This document shows, one piece after another, positions 38,140 to 49,899 of a stretch of 64,000 nucleotides of DNA (position 1 is its first letter; each line of letters starts with the position of its first letter). This DNA comes from Sphagnum compactum (taxonomy: Eukaryota; Bryophyta; Sphagnopsida; Sphagnales). The notes under the pieces were generated by a model. The model saw only the letters and a program-made list of their open reading frames with translations. It did no database searches and had not been told where the DNA came from. The translations under genes were made by a program, and so were the position numbers. The DNA is taken from contig OZ234493.1 of assembly GCA_965153455.1 (NCBI GenBank), forward strand, positions 14,498,213-14,562,212. The letters run 5' to 3'.

Positions 38140-38715
38140 AAGCAAATACAGATGCATAGTATGTTCTAGATCCATATTTTGTTGTAGCTTCTTGCACTTT
38201 TTATTTAACAAAAGTAAACAAATCAATTACACAAGAAATGCAATCCATGTTAAGCAAATGTAGGCATGAACAATATGAAACATTCGAACGAATCAAAAAA
38301 TTAAAAAATACATTTTTAAATGCACAACAAATGTCTATTCAACAAGCAATGCACATATCATTATCAAATGAAAATCGTATATTTTAATTCAATTTTGAAA
38401 ATCATATTAAAAGACATGCTTAAAGATTATTTAACTATTTAATTGGAGATTTCAATATAGACATGTTAAAACAAACACCTCAATCAAAAACATTTCAAAA
38501 CCTTATGTACAAATACAAATTGAAACACATTTTTATTAAAAACACAACCATTACTAATACACAAATAAACCATATTTGGACTAATGCACCAACACAACAA
38601 TTTCATTTGGGAGTAGCACAAACATATTGCACAGACCATAAACCTATATATTTCACATTTAAATTACCATATTATGTTCCCCAATTTATTTTACCATACA
38701 TATATTACATATCAA
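38140..38715 (+). pseudogene. Second Helitron fragment: mid-protein segment joined to endonuclease C-terminus
   Basis: 38169-38387 encodes DPYFVVASCTFYLTKVNKSI and FERIKKLKNTFLNAQQMSIQ, the conserved segment that precedes the helicase domain in Helitron proteins. After a gap, 38440-38705 encodes LIGDFNIDMLKQTPQSK, HIWTNAPTQQFHLG and CTDHKPIYFTFKLPYY, the end of the endonuclease domain. The helicase between them is deleted. This is a separate, diverged copy from the one at 36.8-37.8 kb, in the same orientation. Confidence 0.65.
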
Positions 38716-40600
38716 ACATATAACATGTATGTTTGTCAAACAAAATCCATCAATTGTCATTTAAATTGAAATTAAATTGTTACAAATTTATAGTTTCAAA
38801 ATAATAATTGAGTATTAAAATGTGAACCAAAAGAATTGTCAGTACGATATAATGGAACAAAAATAATAACAACAACAAATTCACTTTGAAATTACATACC
38901 TAGTTAATTATTCACATACTTATTTCAAAAAAAAAAAAGAATAAAATAAACAAACAACACAAATATACATACGTGCATATTTACCTATCTACATGTAAAT
39001 CTATTTATACAATTATACTATTAAATAGGCAGGGTCTGCATGTCACCAGGCCTTGTTTTCAGAAGGAGCCACATCGATTGGCCCATAGCCTATTTTTCAG
39101 AACATTGGGCACTCCCAATATAGAAGTCCTAGATTTGCGTCCCTCCCCAAAACTGCTTCCCATTGCACCCACAACCCCACCCCACCTTTACAATTTATAT
39201 ACATGGAAGTTGAACCATGGCCAAACCATATGGGATAAACTTGAGGTGCTGTTGGGAATGCCATAAGCGACACATTGGAACTTGGGGAACATATTGGGAA
39301 TCTTATGGGAACTCCTTGGGAACATACCCAAAGAAGTCCCCGGCCCCCTCCCCAAAAGAGAAAAAGTTAAACCCCCCAAGCCTTTTCATTAGCTGCATGA
39401 AAAATCTCTATTTCCTGAAGGGTTTGTCACCATTTTCAACCTGGGCTACTAGCCCCCATTATAGACTGGGGGCACTTATTTATTGGAGGTTTTGTCACAC
39501 CTCTTAGAGTACTCATGAGTCACAATCCACATATGAGAAAGTCAAATTGGGGTTGAACAATTGTTAGCAGAATCTTACCTTTCTTTTAACATCAGGTGGG
39601 CCAAGGTCTTTGTCAAATGGACTACTTGTTGCACACAACATTTCAACTGACCAAATTTTCAAGGTGTATTTAAGACCCACCTCTAATATCAATCTGTTTG
39701 GCTAAGCATGTTATCCAGTTATCAATTCAATTGTTTAGGATTAACTAAAACTCATCATGTTATGCATAAGAGTGGGGGGTTTACAAGACCCACTCTAACC
39801 ACCTAGCCTGTTGACAAGGTAGGTTTTGAAATCAACAAATACTTAAATTCAAGAGAGATGGATTTAAGGCATACAATCATAGCCACATATCCCATTTACA
39901 AGATTGGAATACAAGCCCAAAATGGAGAAGCACTGTCATCTGCAAACTTAGGGTTGAAGAGAGAATTAACTTATTGGGATGAATTATAAAGGAAAGGGAG
40001 GACACAAACAGGGTTTACATCCTTAACAAGGGGTGTGTCACACCGTGGCCTTGCCATTTACATCAAAAAGTATCTTAGGCAAAAGAAGAATTATGAAAAC
40101 TCAAATATTTCACCATGCAAAAATATAATCTTCAACAAATCCTCTGAAAGAAACCAAAATCCTTCAAGCTATTATAACTCTATAACTAATCTCAAGTTTC
40201 AACATAAGCCAAAATATTATCTTTCAAAAATCCTCATATAAAAATAGACCTATTATTACCTAGGGGCCAAAATCCCTTAAGCTACTATACTCTATAATGA
40301 ATCTAGGTAGGCGATGGCAACAAAGTCATATCAAGCCTAGTAGGGTTCTAGTTGGGTAGAAAATGCTACTAGATTGTAAGGGTCTCTGTCCTGTTCTGCA
40401 TTCATCTTAGATCCTTTTTGTATAGGGGAAGGCACTGCTGTACCTTCCCCTTTGTAACAAATGAGGAGATCTGACAGTTCACATCACCTTACACCCTAGC
40501 CCTAGGTTGCTTGCGCGCAAGATCCCCACTCCAGGAGGGAAAAAGAAATTGCACCTTGTAAAGCACCCTCAATTTCCACTAGGATACCTCTCCAAGGTAG
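38716..40600. other. Intergenic downstream of gene B, nothing recognised
   Basis: No gene-like frame. It would contain the 3' UTR of gene B near its right edge, but I could not identify a convincing polyadenylation signal. Confidence 0.35.
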
Positions 40601-40622
40601 TTAAGTTACTCATAACTATCCG

Positions 40623-42987
40623 TCACCCTGGTTGGATTCTTTGAATATCTCGGTTGAACTTACTCTCTTTCCACCATTCTGGGTCACATGCATGAAAAGT
40701 CTGTCCATGCCTATGAAGAAATGGTTGTATAACTGGACGGTCTTGTGCACGGTGGTAGTTTGTCAACAAATTCTGAATGTCGTCTAGCACTTCACGGGCT
40801 TCAGCATGATATGAGTGCTTCAGACGACTGTTGCATCCAACTCCAGATGCATCTATCACATCAACCCTAGGGCCCGGTTCGTAAAGTGAGTTGAAAAGGC
40901 TGACCGTGTTTCCCAATCGTAAGTCCCAATTGATGTATCCTGATACAAAGAGGGGCCAATCACAAGCTGATGAATAAACCGAGATTATAGGGCTATGGAC
41001 TGAGATATTTTCAGGAAACACGTCTTGAAGCATTCTTTGAAATTTGTGGGGTGCTTCATCAGCTGCTGCCAACATAACATTTTTCAACACTCCCTTTCGA
41101 TGAACAAGTTCGTCGTAGTCCTCCCACCCAGGCCTTCTCAATGCTTTAATTAGGGCACGATTCCCCATGCTATGTGCCAAGATATGAACTTCGGAAAAGA
41201 GATCCTGTAGTAGTTTAACAACAAAGAGTCAAGAGAATTTATACACGGCTTGGATGAGGTTTACATGGACTGTCAGTCCCATGTTGATAGAGGTAAGTGA
41301 CTTTAGGATAAATGTCCTAAACCTGTTAAAAGCTAGATCGAACATTGGATTCTTATTCTGAAATAAATAAAGTAACTGAACGAGGCCAGGCCGAAGCTCA
41401 TACCTCCCTTAAAATGGTTGTGATGAATTTACGAAGCAACGGGGCAGTCCTCTTAATCACCGTTCCATCTCGTTTATAGAACAAAGGTTTCCCCCTCGTA
41501 GGCCAACTGTACAGAATTACAAGGCCTTCGAATTCCAGATCATTTTTTAGTTGTGCTGCACGCTTGAGAGCACTCTTATAGGATACAGTGTACCCATGAA
41601 TGTACAACAACACTTTCTGCATCCAAAGCTCAAGTTGTATATCAGTTTTTTTCAAAAAGGTCTTGAGTTGAAAAACTACTCTTGCTTCCCTCAAAAACAT
41701 GTTTAACTTGAAGAAAACTATCTAAAAACAAGTTCAATCTTGAACAAAACAGATAGAAACCTACTTAACCTTGTGGTTTTCTCCAAGTTAATATACAGTA
41801 TTGATCAAATATTGACTGTGCTTTGTCAACCATACATCATGGCTATTCATCAATAGATCTTGCTGGTCCTCATGCATTCAAAGGCAATGATGAAAAAATA
41901 AATTCAAAGTACACGTTCTCAGTTTGAAATGGAGCTGCAGCCGGCTACCCTTCCCTTACCCTAGCTGACCCCTGTTTGTTTGAGGAAAATTGTCGAGCAA
42001 GTTCGGGCTTCGAGCACTTATGAACAATGTACAAAGAAGGATTAAAGCTATTTCATTTTGAAGTTTTGGATGGAGAAATTATTGCTTGTGAACTCTTACT
42101 TTCTGAGGCCCACCGGTAGAAGACGCAACATCGTTTGCCGAATTACATTCCGCTCTGATTTGCTCCAAAAATTCGTCCCATTCCGACCATAGGCCACTTT
42201 TTCCCTCTAGCATGAAATGCTCGGAGGGGTTACCTTGCTGGGACTTGTCGGGAGACTCCACTTTCCCTCTCTCATGCACGCCAGGTATGCTCACTTCCTG
42301 GTAACCGTAGTGCAAAATACGTCCCAGCACCGATTTGAAACTGCAGTCATATACATGTCTATTAGTTGCATAAAAGACCTTTATCTTCTTTGCCCTCGGC
42401 ACGGACTGTGATTCTCCTCTTTCATTCACATCCTCATCCACCCCTCCAATTGCTCTCATGAGCATTGTAGTCAGCGTTTTGAACGTCTTCAAAACCTCTA
42501 GTCCCGCACTGGGCTGCACATTTGAGACAATGTCTTCCTCCTCACCCTCCTCATGGTTAGTTTTCTTTTCCTGCAAAAACTGTTCCCAGTCTTGGTTTTT
42601 TTCTGGCAGGCATTGTCTCAGCTTTTCCATTAGATGATCTTCAGCCCGCAGGTAGCTAAGCAAATGAGTATCAAATGCATCTGAAACTATTTGAATTCTC
42701 TCAAAAATCGAGCGGTCTCCACGATCCAGATGGACTTCCAATTGGTGCTCCAATACCTGCAGTGTCATATAGCTCATCTCATCATCATATCTACGAATCA
42801 TGTCAGAAATCTGTGTCCACTGCGTATTGTCGGCATCAGCCGCGGATCCGATTTTCACTTTGTTCAAGGTATCAATGGCACGGACACGATAACAAAATGT
42901 TACGTATGTGAAGTGCTTCCAATCAACCCAATCATCCCCACCCCCCTCAGCGCCAGTTCTGCGGAAACTGGAGAGCGTTGCACCCAT
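40623..42987 (-). CDS. Gene B: DUF900-type alpha/beta hydrolase, complete, 560 aa
   Basis: Exons are 42987-42100, 41616-41404 and 41204-40623, all phase 0, with canonical introns (AAA/GTAAGA..TGCAG; GAG/GTATGA..TACAG). The start is supported by an in-frame stop 12 bases upstream. Residues 1-10 (MGATLSSFRR) fit an N-myristoylation signal. Residues about 20-195 are a helical, charged extension. The DUF900 fold follows: VFYATNR (204-210), LHYG and VSIPG, LLYIHGY (299-305, oxyanion hole), ILYSWPT, LAHSMGN with nucleophile Ser379, VMLAAADE, VYSSACDWPL with Asp449, RLGN, VDVIDASG and KHSYH with His497. These correspond to the full Ser-Asp-His triad. A hydrolase, probably esterase-like, is predicted; substrate unknown. 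Gene A, 37 kb away on the same strand, is a paralogue. Confidence 0.88.
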
Positions 42988-43120
42988 CTTGGTCCCCTAG
43001 GCTTAGGTTTGTGCAACTTCTTCTGCACAAGAGAGCCTTCCTTTGCGGCTAGAACCACCAACAACACCCACCCCCGCAAAGACAAACAAGCTTCCTCCCC
43101 GTGGAAAATGAGCTCTCTCT

Positions 43121-43128
43121 CTAAATAT
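43121..43128 (-). promoter_or_regulatory. TATA-like sequence upstream of gene B
   Basis: ATATTTAG on the minus strand lies about 135 bases upstream of the gene B start codon, next to a GAGAGAGAG run typical of plant core promoters. Composition and spacing are suggestive only. Confidence 0.25.
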
Positions 43129-43329
43129 GTGTGTGAAGCTCCAGGGTGAGGTCATTCCCAAAAGAAGGGGCCTGGCTGGGACAAGGAGGTCATCACAGTC
43201 TGCCTGCATTTTGCAAGTGCCCCGCAGCTGAGAAAAACATGGACTCAAAACAAAACATATCTCGGCATGGCAAGGCAAAAAAATCAAGGGACAGAGGGCA
43301 GACGAGGGTAATAAATCGCAGCAGTACTT

Positions 43330-44400
43330 TTGGTACTGGCTGCATTTAACACCCTTGGTCGACTAAACATTTTCCGGATGGAACCCCCCCCCAAACCCCC
43401 CTCACAAGAAGTCCAAGGCAAATAGTAACATTAGAACACATGACACCAAAGAACATAACAGTCAGGACACCACTAATACATAATAAATAGAAGACCATAA
43501 ACTAAAAAGCCACCTCTGGCAGATTAATAAATAGAAGAGGGGAGACCCAGGTGAGGGCTTTACCCCATGGTAAAGTACAACGAGAAAAGGCTATCGTCAA
43601 CAAGGCAGAAAATTTGTAGTGTATCCAGAGGGTGCCAGTGTTGAATTAGTATCAGGGTACATCCATAGTATGTACATTGCTATGGATAAGGGTATGTCAG
43701 AACCTATTTGTTGGGTATGTCTTAAAATATATACTTAGATTGATTCTAGAACTTAGGATTTTTTTTGTTTGCACATACCTAGGTTGAAACATATCAATCA
43801 AAGTTTTGAAATGTTTGGTATTGTGTTGAGACCAATATTTAGGGTGAGAGATTGAGGTTGGGAGGCGTAGGTGTAATAGCAATTAGGGCATTTTTTTTAG
43901 CTTAAAAAAATCTTGGGGAAAGCAATTGATGGAGGTGGAACAAATTTGCAAGGTCAACATCAAAATGCAATGGGCTCCTTTAGGGTAAGCTTCAATTTTT
44001 TGTGGTTGGTTACAAGGCTAGTTGTAAGTTTGCAGCACCCTTTTTTTCTTTTTTTTTTTGTTTTTATGTAAATATGATCTCAAGATATGTCTATAGATGC
44101 TAAGGTAGAGGCAAATGGGCTCCATACAAGCCCACTTTGTCTTTTTTTCTCTTGAAGAATGAAAGTTGTGGGTGTTCAGTGTGGGTTCACTTTCTATTTT
44201 CTTCGCTTGAAGTGTGTTAAATCTTCTTTTGAGTTATGCAAAGGTGCTTGCTTACCAAATCTATCAAGGAAGACATCACATTCTTTGACTTTGAGAGAAA
44301 TATTTATGAAGAAGGGAGGATACAGGTGCCGCCATATTAAAATATTCTGAAGTCATTGCATATCACATATTAAAGCAACATGGAGCAACAACATCCCACA
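43330..44400. other. Intergenic, nothing recognised
   Basis: Contains a poly-C-rich patch at about 43382-43403 and a poly-T patch near 44040-44062. No supportable gene. Confidence 0.35.
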
Positions 44401-44420
44401 CATCCCAAAAACAAGGACTA

Positions 44421-45053
44421 ATGGAAGCCCATGAAGATGTGCAAATTATAGAAAACAAGCAACATGGAGAGTGTTATGCCCTTATAGACAATGCAAAGTC
44501 TTGGGTGGTATATTATCATAGGAATAATTCGCTTTGGGCATTTTTTCGTTTAACTCATGTTAATGAAACAGTTGATGTACAAACAATACAAATGATGAGG
44601 TGCACTTTGTGTCACCCTACCCCTCTTTTCAATGTGTCCTCCTCGTGTTTTAGTAATAACACCCATAAGTGCAAAGGGTTATTATAGTATAACCCTATCC
44701 ACAGTAACACATCTATGAAAAAATATTTGCAAAATGACCACATCAAAAAATTCAACAAATACAAGGCAGAGGTGAAGGCCAAGGATGGAGGGGTTATAAA
44801 ATGTCAAAAATCCAAAAAACGAAAGGGTGTACCACCCTCGTCAATCACTGATTTTTTCAGTTGTGGCACAAGTTATTCCAAGAAAGATCATGTTCAATTC
44901 AAATTCATTAAACATCTAGTGCTCCATGTTTGTAAAGGGTATCAAAGCATATCAATTGTTGAGTCTTATTGGTTGAAGAGGTTGGTAATGCAAAAAGATC
45001 CAAAGGTTAAATTCCCTACCCGTAATCAATTTGTCAACGACATTGGCAAGTGA
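44421..45053 (+). pseudogene. hAT-type transposase N-terminus (BED-like zinc finger), broken
   Basis: The frame reads MRCTLCHPTPLFNVSS then, after an in-frame stop and short gap, TSMKKYLQNDHIKKFNKYK, giving the Cys-x2-Cys and His spacing of a BED-type finger. It continues with SIVESYWLKRLVMQKDPKV and FPTRNQFVNDIGK, the region that in plant hAT proteins links the finger to the catalytic core. The end coincides with a good donor (AA/GTGAGT). No catalytic core follows on this strand within the next kilobase. The adjacent coding-like sequence runs the other way. Confidence 0.5.
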
Positions 45054-45189
45054 GTAGGCGAGCGAGCAAGCATAAGTAAACAAACTTGCTCAAGTGAACA
45101 CAAAGGAATCTTAAAACATATTCCATGCCATGTCATGGAATATTTTTATTATATTTGTCTGCCACGTGGATATTATTAAATGACATGGC

Positions 45190-46640
45190 AAAATATTTAA
45201 CTAAATAATTGTTAAGCTCGTGGACACATGCATTAGAATCAACCCCAAATGAAAGCCACCAACAACAAATTACGACATAATGATTATTAGCATCCCCAAG
45301 GGATGTGGCATTCTTGTACTAATGGCAAAAAGCCTTGTGTTCATCTTGCAATTCAGGTATGATCAGTTGTTCAGTGTGCTTATCGAGTGATTGAATCCAA
45401 TCGAATAAATAGGTGTTCTCCTTGTCAACCAACTTGATAGAGGGGTCCCTCGAACCATAAACAATTTTGATCACGTTCCAATTGGCTTATGCGCTACTAG
45501 CCATGAATCCCTTAAAATTGGGTTTTGGAAACTCATGTTTCAGCATTGTTTCATTAAACTTTGTCCACATAAGTCATTGAGCTTTGCTGTCCTTAGATTA
45601 CATATCACAAACCATTATGGTCAACACTTTACAATAGAGAGGATCATACACATGACAAACCATAGTTGTCTGGCCAACAACACGTTTCACATGATCAAAC
45701 ATGATCCAAACGTTTTGCAAATCCCCTGCAAGTTGCATTCGTGTGACGAGGCTTACTCTAGTCCTAACACCATTTATCGACATCTTGAAAATAAACACCT
45801 TTTGTCCATGAACTTGTCCTGGGAAGCAACATTCTTGGATGTAATCATACTGACTTTTGGACTTCAATTCAAGGATGTTATCAATATAGCCACCTCTTGA
45901 ATGACGCTTGAAAACAACAACAAGGTTACGAATGTTGGAAAAGCTAGGTTCACAAAACTTATCTTGGATGTGCTCCAGTTACTCACCTTTGAGGAGCTCC
46001 ATTGTGCCATCGCTAGAATCATCAAACAAGTAACTCGCCAAGAAGGTCTTGCTAGCACTTAAGGAAATCAAAGAGATCTTTGCATCAAGCATGTGATCCA
46101 CCTCTTCTGTGATCAACCTTCTAGTTTCCTTGACAAACTCTCAACACTTTCCATCTGCAACATGATGGTTGTGAACACCAAAATGAATTGCCGCTTTTGA
46201 CATAGATTAGAATCTATGCACAACATAATAGATTTGCCAACTGTAATCCGTGACACAGAAAGGAAGAGCATGACAAAATTTGCATCTAAATGAGGAAGTG
46301 GACAAAATCATTGTCATTTGACCTAAGATTGGAATATGAGCACATTCACCGCACCAAGATGTTTCATTACGAGAAGTAGAGCACACAAAGTTCTCACAAT
46401 CATCCTACACACACCATAAGTGACCCAAGCAACAAGCCTTCCTGAAGCTAAGCCTCAACGAATTTTTTATATTAGTTGTGACCAACTTACACCAAGCAAG
46501 GCCATTGTATTTTTTGTCCATGCCTTGCATTTGGGAAAGGTTGTGAGCGATCGAAAGGATCGACAACAATTCAAACAAGACATGCCCATCAAAGCAATTG
46601 ACAAAAATTGGACTTTTCACAAAGGGATCTTGTCATAATC
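45190..46640 (-). pseudogene. Decayed transposon-encoded protein, long in-frame relic with scattered stops
   Basis: One reading frame keeps sense for nearly 1.45 kb despite about nine stops. Landmarks in order: NCFDGHVLFELLSILSIAHN, HLWCV then CENFVCSTSRNETSWCGEC, CKFCHALPFCV, YYVVHRF, AAIHFGVHNHHVAD, LISLSASKTFLASYLFDDSS, NIRNLVVVFKRHSRGGYIDN, LKSKSQYDYIQECCFPGQV, IMFDHVKRVVGQTTMVCHVY, CKVLTIMVCDM, FNETMLKHEFPKPNFKGFM. The paired Cys motifs suggest a zinc-binding head, and the FDHVKR...TIMVCDM region resembles an RNase H-like core. From memory I associate it with a repetitive transposon protein of early-diverging land plants; I cannot name the superfamily with certainty. Most stops are one C-to-T step from Gln or Arg codons. 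Confidence 0.55.
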
Positions 46641-49600
46641 CAAAGTTTGCAATTCGTTCAAGGTTTGTCCTAGCAGCACCATCACATGTAAGCACTTGAA
46701 ACAACATATTGAATACTCCCCACATGGGTGGATGGCTCTGATGACAAAAAGGCAACATACTAAAAAGTGTTTTTCGACAATTCCATTGACGAAGGAAGGG
46801 GTGTCAAGTCTTCACTCGAGGAGGAATCAAACAATTTAATGAAAACAAAAGATGCAAGAACATCAAAACTGTAAGGGAGAGTGTCATCAACTTTGAGTTT
46901 TTGCTTCATAGTGTTGACTACAGAACTTGTGGTTCTTGGCATAAAGATGGTTTCTTGATATTTATGAGCTAAGCTATCACCAACAATGCGATAATGGCCA
47001 CAGCCAACCACCCATTGTCTCCCTTGCAAAGAGGTCATAGGAATCTAGCATAAAGAACTTGAAGCAAAGTTATTCGAGTCATACGAGAGGTCCTTAGATA
47101 TATGTAAAGAACCTGGTTGAAATGTAAACATAATGCACAGACAATGTTTAAAGACAGTTGTTGTCCCTGAATCGTCTACTATGATGGTGAGGTCTGAACA
47201 TCCAGGAACATGAAATGTCACCATGTTACAAAGGACACACAAATAGTAATGAAGGAACTCAAAGGGATTTGAATTAGCAAGAGCAAAATCAAAACACCAG
47301 GGAAAATTTGTAGTGTTTGGAGGAAGAGGCGGAGGAATTGAAGAAATATAATGTAAGTAAAGAGTAGGACAAATATGAAATTAGACAAAACACAATAGCA
47401 ATGAAAACCACAAACAAAAAAGTCAAACAATGTAGTAACAAACGTTAGACTAAAATTGTAAAACTCATGTGCTTATAGCCAAAAATAATGTTTATTGATG
47501 GAATATGGTGCAGAGAATAAAATTTGGGACAGGGTTATCACTTTGAAAGCAATTTAAATGGAGACCCAACTTAAAAATTTTGCAAACTATAATCCATTAT
47601 GTCAATTACATAAATGTGGTGCAGGCTTGGAAATAAATGAAAAAGTGAGGGAAAATATAGACAGGCGTCAAAAAAAATTATGTTTCATTCAAGAAAAATT
47701 AGCTTTTGGAAAGACAAATGAACGAAAAAAGGGAATAAGCAAACACCAAATTTTTTTGACATATCAATGGTGGCAAGACATTAAAAGAACATGAATATTA
47801 AATTGGAATTGGCAATCATGTTAACATAAACAAGATTGTTGTCTATACAATGTGCATAAATCCAAAAAAAAATGTTGCAAAAAGAAAGGGTGGAAGAAGG
47901 CATAGAATGAAAGTGTAATAGCCTCATGCAAATAGGTGGAGGACAACAATTACATCCAAGGTCAGGAGAAGCACATTGGAACATGGCAATAAATGTCAGA
48001 TCAATGATAAAATATGCAGTCCATACTTTGTATTAGTCAAACCATGTGAAATACTTTTGTGACAAAATCTTAATAGGAAAAGCAAAAGCTAGAAGCAATA
48101 ATTATTAAACACAGTTGGAACATGTTGCAAAAAGGATTTAATTAGTGTTTGTAATATTAGATTCCATCAAGCATTAGGAATTATGAGAAGTATTTTCCAG
48201 AAAGCAAACTCCTCTATCTAAAGGAAGTGACATTCCCAAAAACTTTCATATCTCAACAAAAATCAACAGAATAATAAACATAAAAATTCATCATTATTCG
48301 TGTGAATGTTAGAATTAACTAAAATTTACATAAATTTCATGAAAAGGGAAAAAACATTGAAATTTGTAATGTCATTTCCAAGTTGGTGGAAAGGAAAAAG
48401 AATTTAAAAGAGGTTGGAGATATATATTATGGAATGGAACTTGTTACAGGGAAAGAATTGAAATATGTGCTTTTGAAAATGTATACTTTTTTTCACATAT
48501 ATTTATGCACCTTGAAGAAGTCCCTTGAATTTTGATATGCATGATTGGTGGCAGATTTTATTTGTAGTGAATAGGTTAAATTAGGTTAATAGCCATACAA
48601 AAAGTCTTTTGATTCAACCATAAATAACTAATAAACTCTAAACATGATGGCAATGTTGTGTCTCAAATATTGAAAATTTGATATAATCTATATTAGGAGG
48701 GAAATTAGAAACCTTTGGCCAATGTGTCCATGTGTATTAATATCCTAACGTGAGTTTTGTGGAAATCATATATTCACCCTCCAAGTGTACAAGATTCAAA
48801 ACAAAAGTGTTTCTTCATTAGCATCATTTTCTATTACACATAAAACAAAATTAAGTACAATAATGTAATGTCAGTGGCATTCATTATCATGATGGACAAT
48901 TATAGTTATAGTTCGTTTCAAAGTTATGATTCATAGAGATGGCGACAGGCAAGGTTGGTGAAATCCACTGTGCTAAAAAGAGAGATGTTGAAAAATGAAT
49001 TATGCCATAGAACTTTTGAAATTCATTAACTAAACATTGAAAATTATAAGAACACAAAATTAACATGATTAAAGAACCCTTCAAAAGTGGCTTTTATATG
49101 GTGATTCAACATATACAAATATCTGGAATAAAAATATATATGAAAATAATAGTTGTAATAGAGAGATGCAAATTCAATATATTTCAAAAAATGTTATTAA
49201 AAGAATAATATTTAATTTTGAATATTTGGTTCTATTTACCATTTATAACTATTAATAAAACCTTAGTTACATTTTTTAATTTTCCAATTAATATATATTT
49301 TTATTTGTATATTTATAAAGATGTGTGTTTGAGACTAAAAAAAAGATACTAAACATAATCTTGCAACAAATGTTAAGGTTTGTAAAAAGCAAATAATTAT
49401 TTTCTTTAGTTGATTGTTACGGTTCAAAATAGAAAAGCTATAATTTTAGATGCAAGAAGAGGGTGTTGCTCAAGAAAATTTGAGAACTCTAAAAAGAAGA
49501 AGATGAAATTAGAGTTTCCAAGGGACAAATCTTAAGTAGCAAATATAGAATATCAAGATGTCAGCCAAAAAAAAGCTACAACTAATGGAGGACATGTAGC

Positions 49601-49850
49601 ACAACCTCTTCTTCGCGAATGGCGATTAGGTTGAAGAGGCAAGAACAAATTTTTTGAAGTGTAGTGAATATGACCTAGTTTATGAAACGCAATTTGCTTG
49701 CTTTTAGTAGAAAAACCCATTGATCATTTGTCTTAGAGGTAAAGGAAAAGTGCAATTTGTTATCTGATTCACATTAGAACTTCCTAGAACAAGTGGAGTG
49801 GATCTGAGTTATGTCCACTTGGCCTTGCAGCAAAATGAATGAAAATATGT
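46641..49850. other. Intergenic, mostly unassigned
   Basis: 46760-47242 on the minus strand has two adjoining open frames (for example GRQWVVGCGHYRIVGDSLAH) lying just upstream of the decayed transposon protein; they could be its 5' part but I see no recognisable domain. The rest, to 49.85 kb, is AT-rich with no supportable feature. Confidence 0.3.
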
Positions 49851-49899
49851 TTCTTGAGTTAAGAAAAGACGGAACTATGCTTGAAATCGCACTCCCAAG

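Noticed and set aside
43003-43287. 94-codon minus-strand frame just upstream of gene B
   Set aside because: It is in a different frame, ends before the gene B ATG, and shows no domain. At most it is 5' UTR sequence or an upstream frame.
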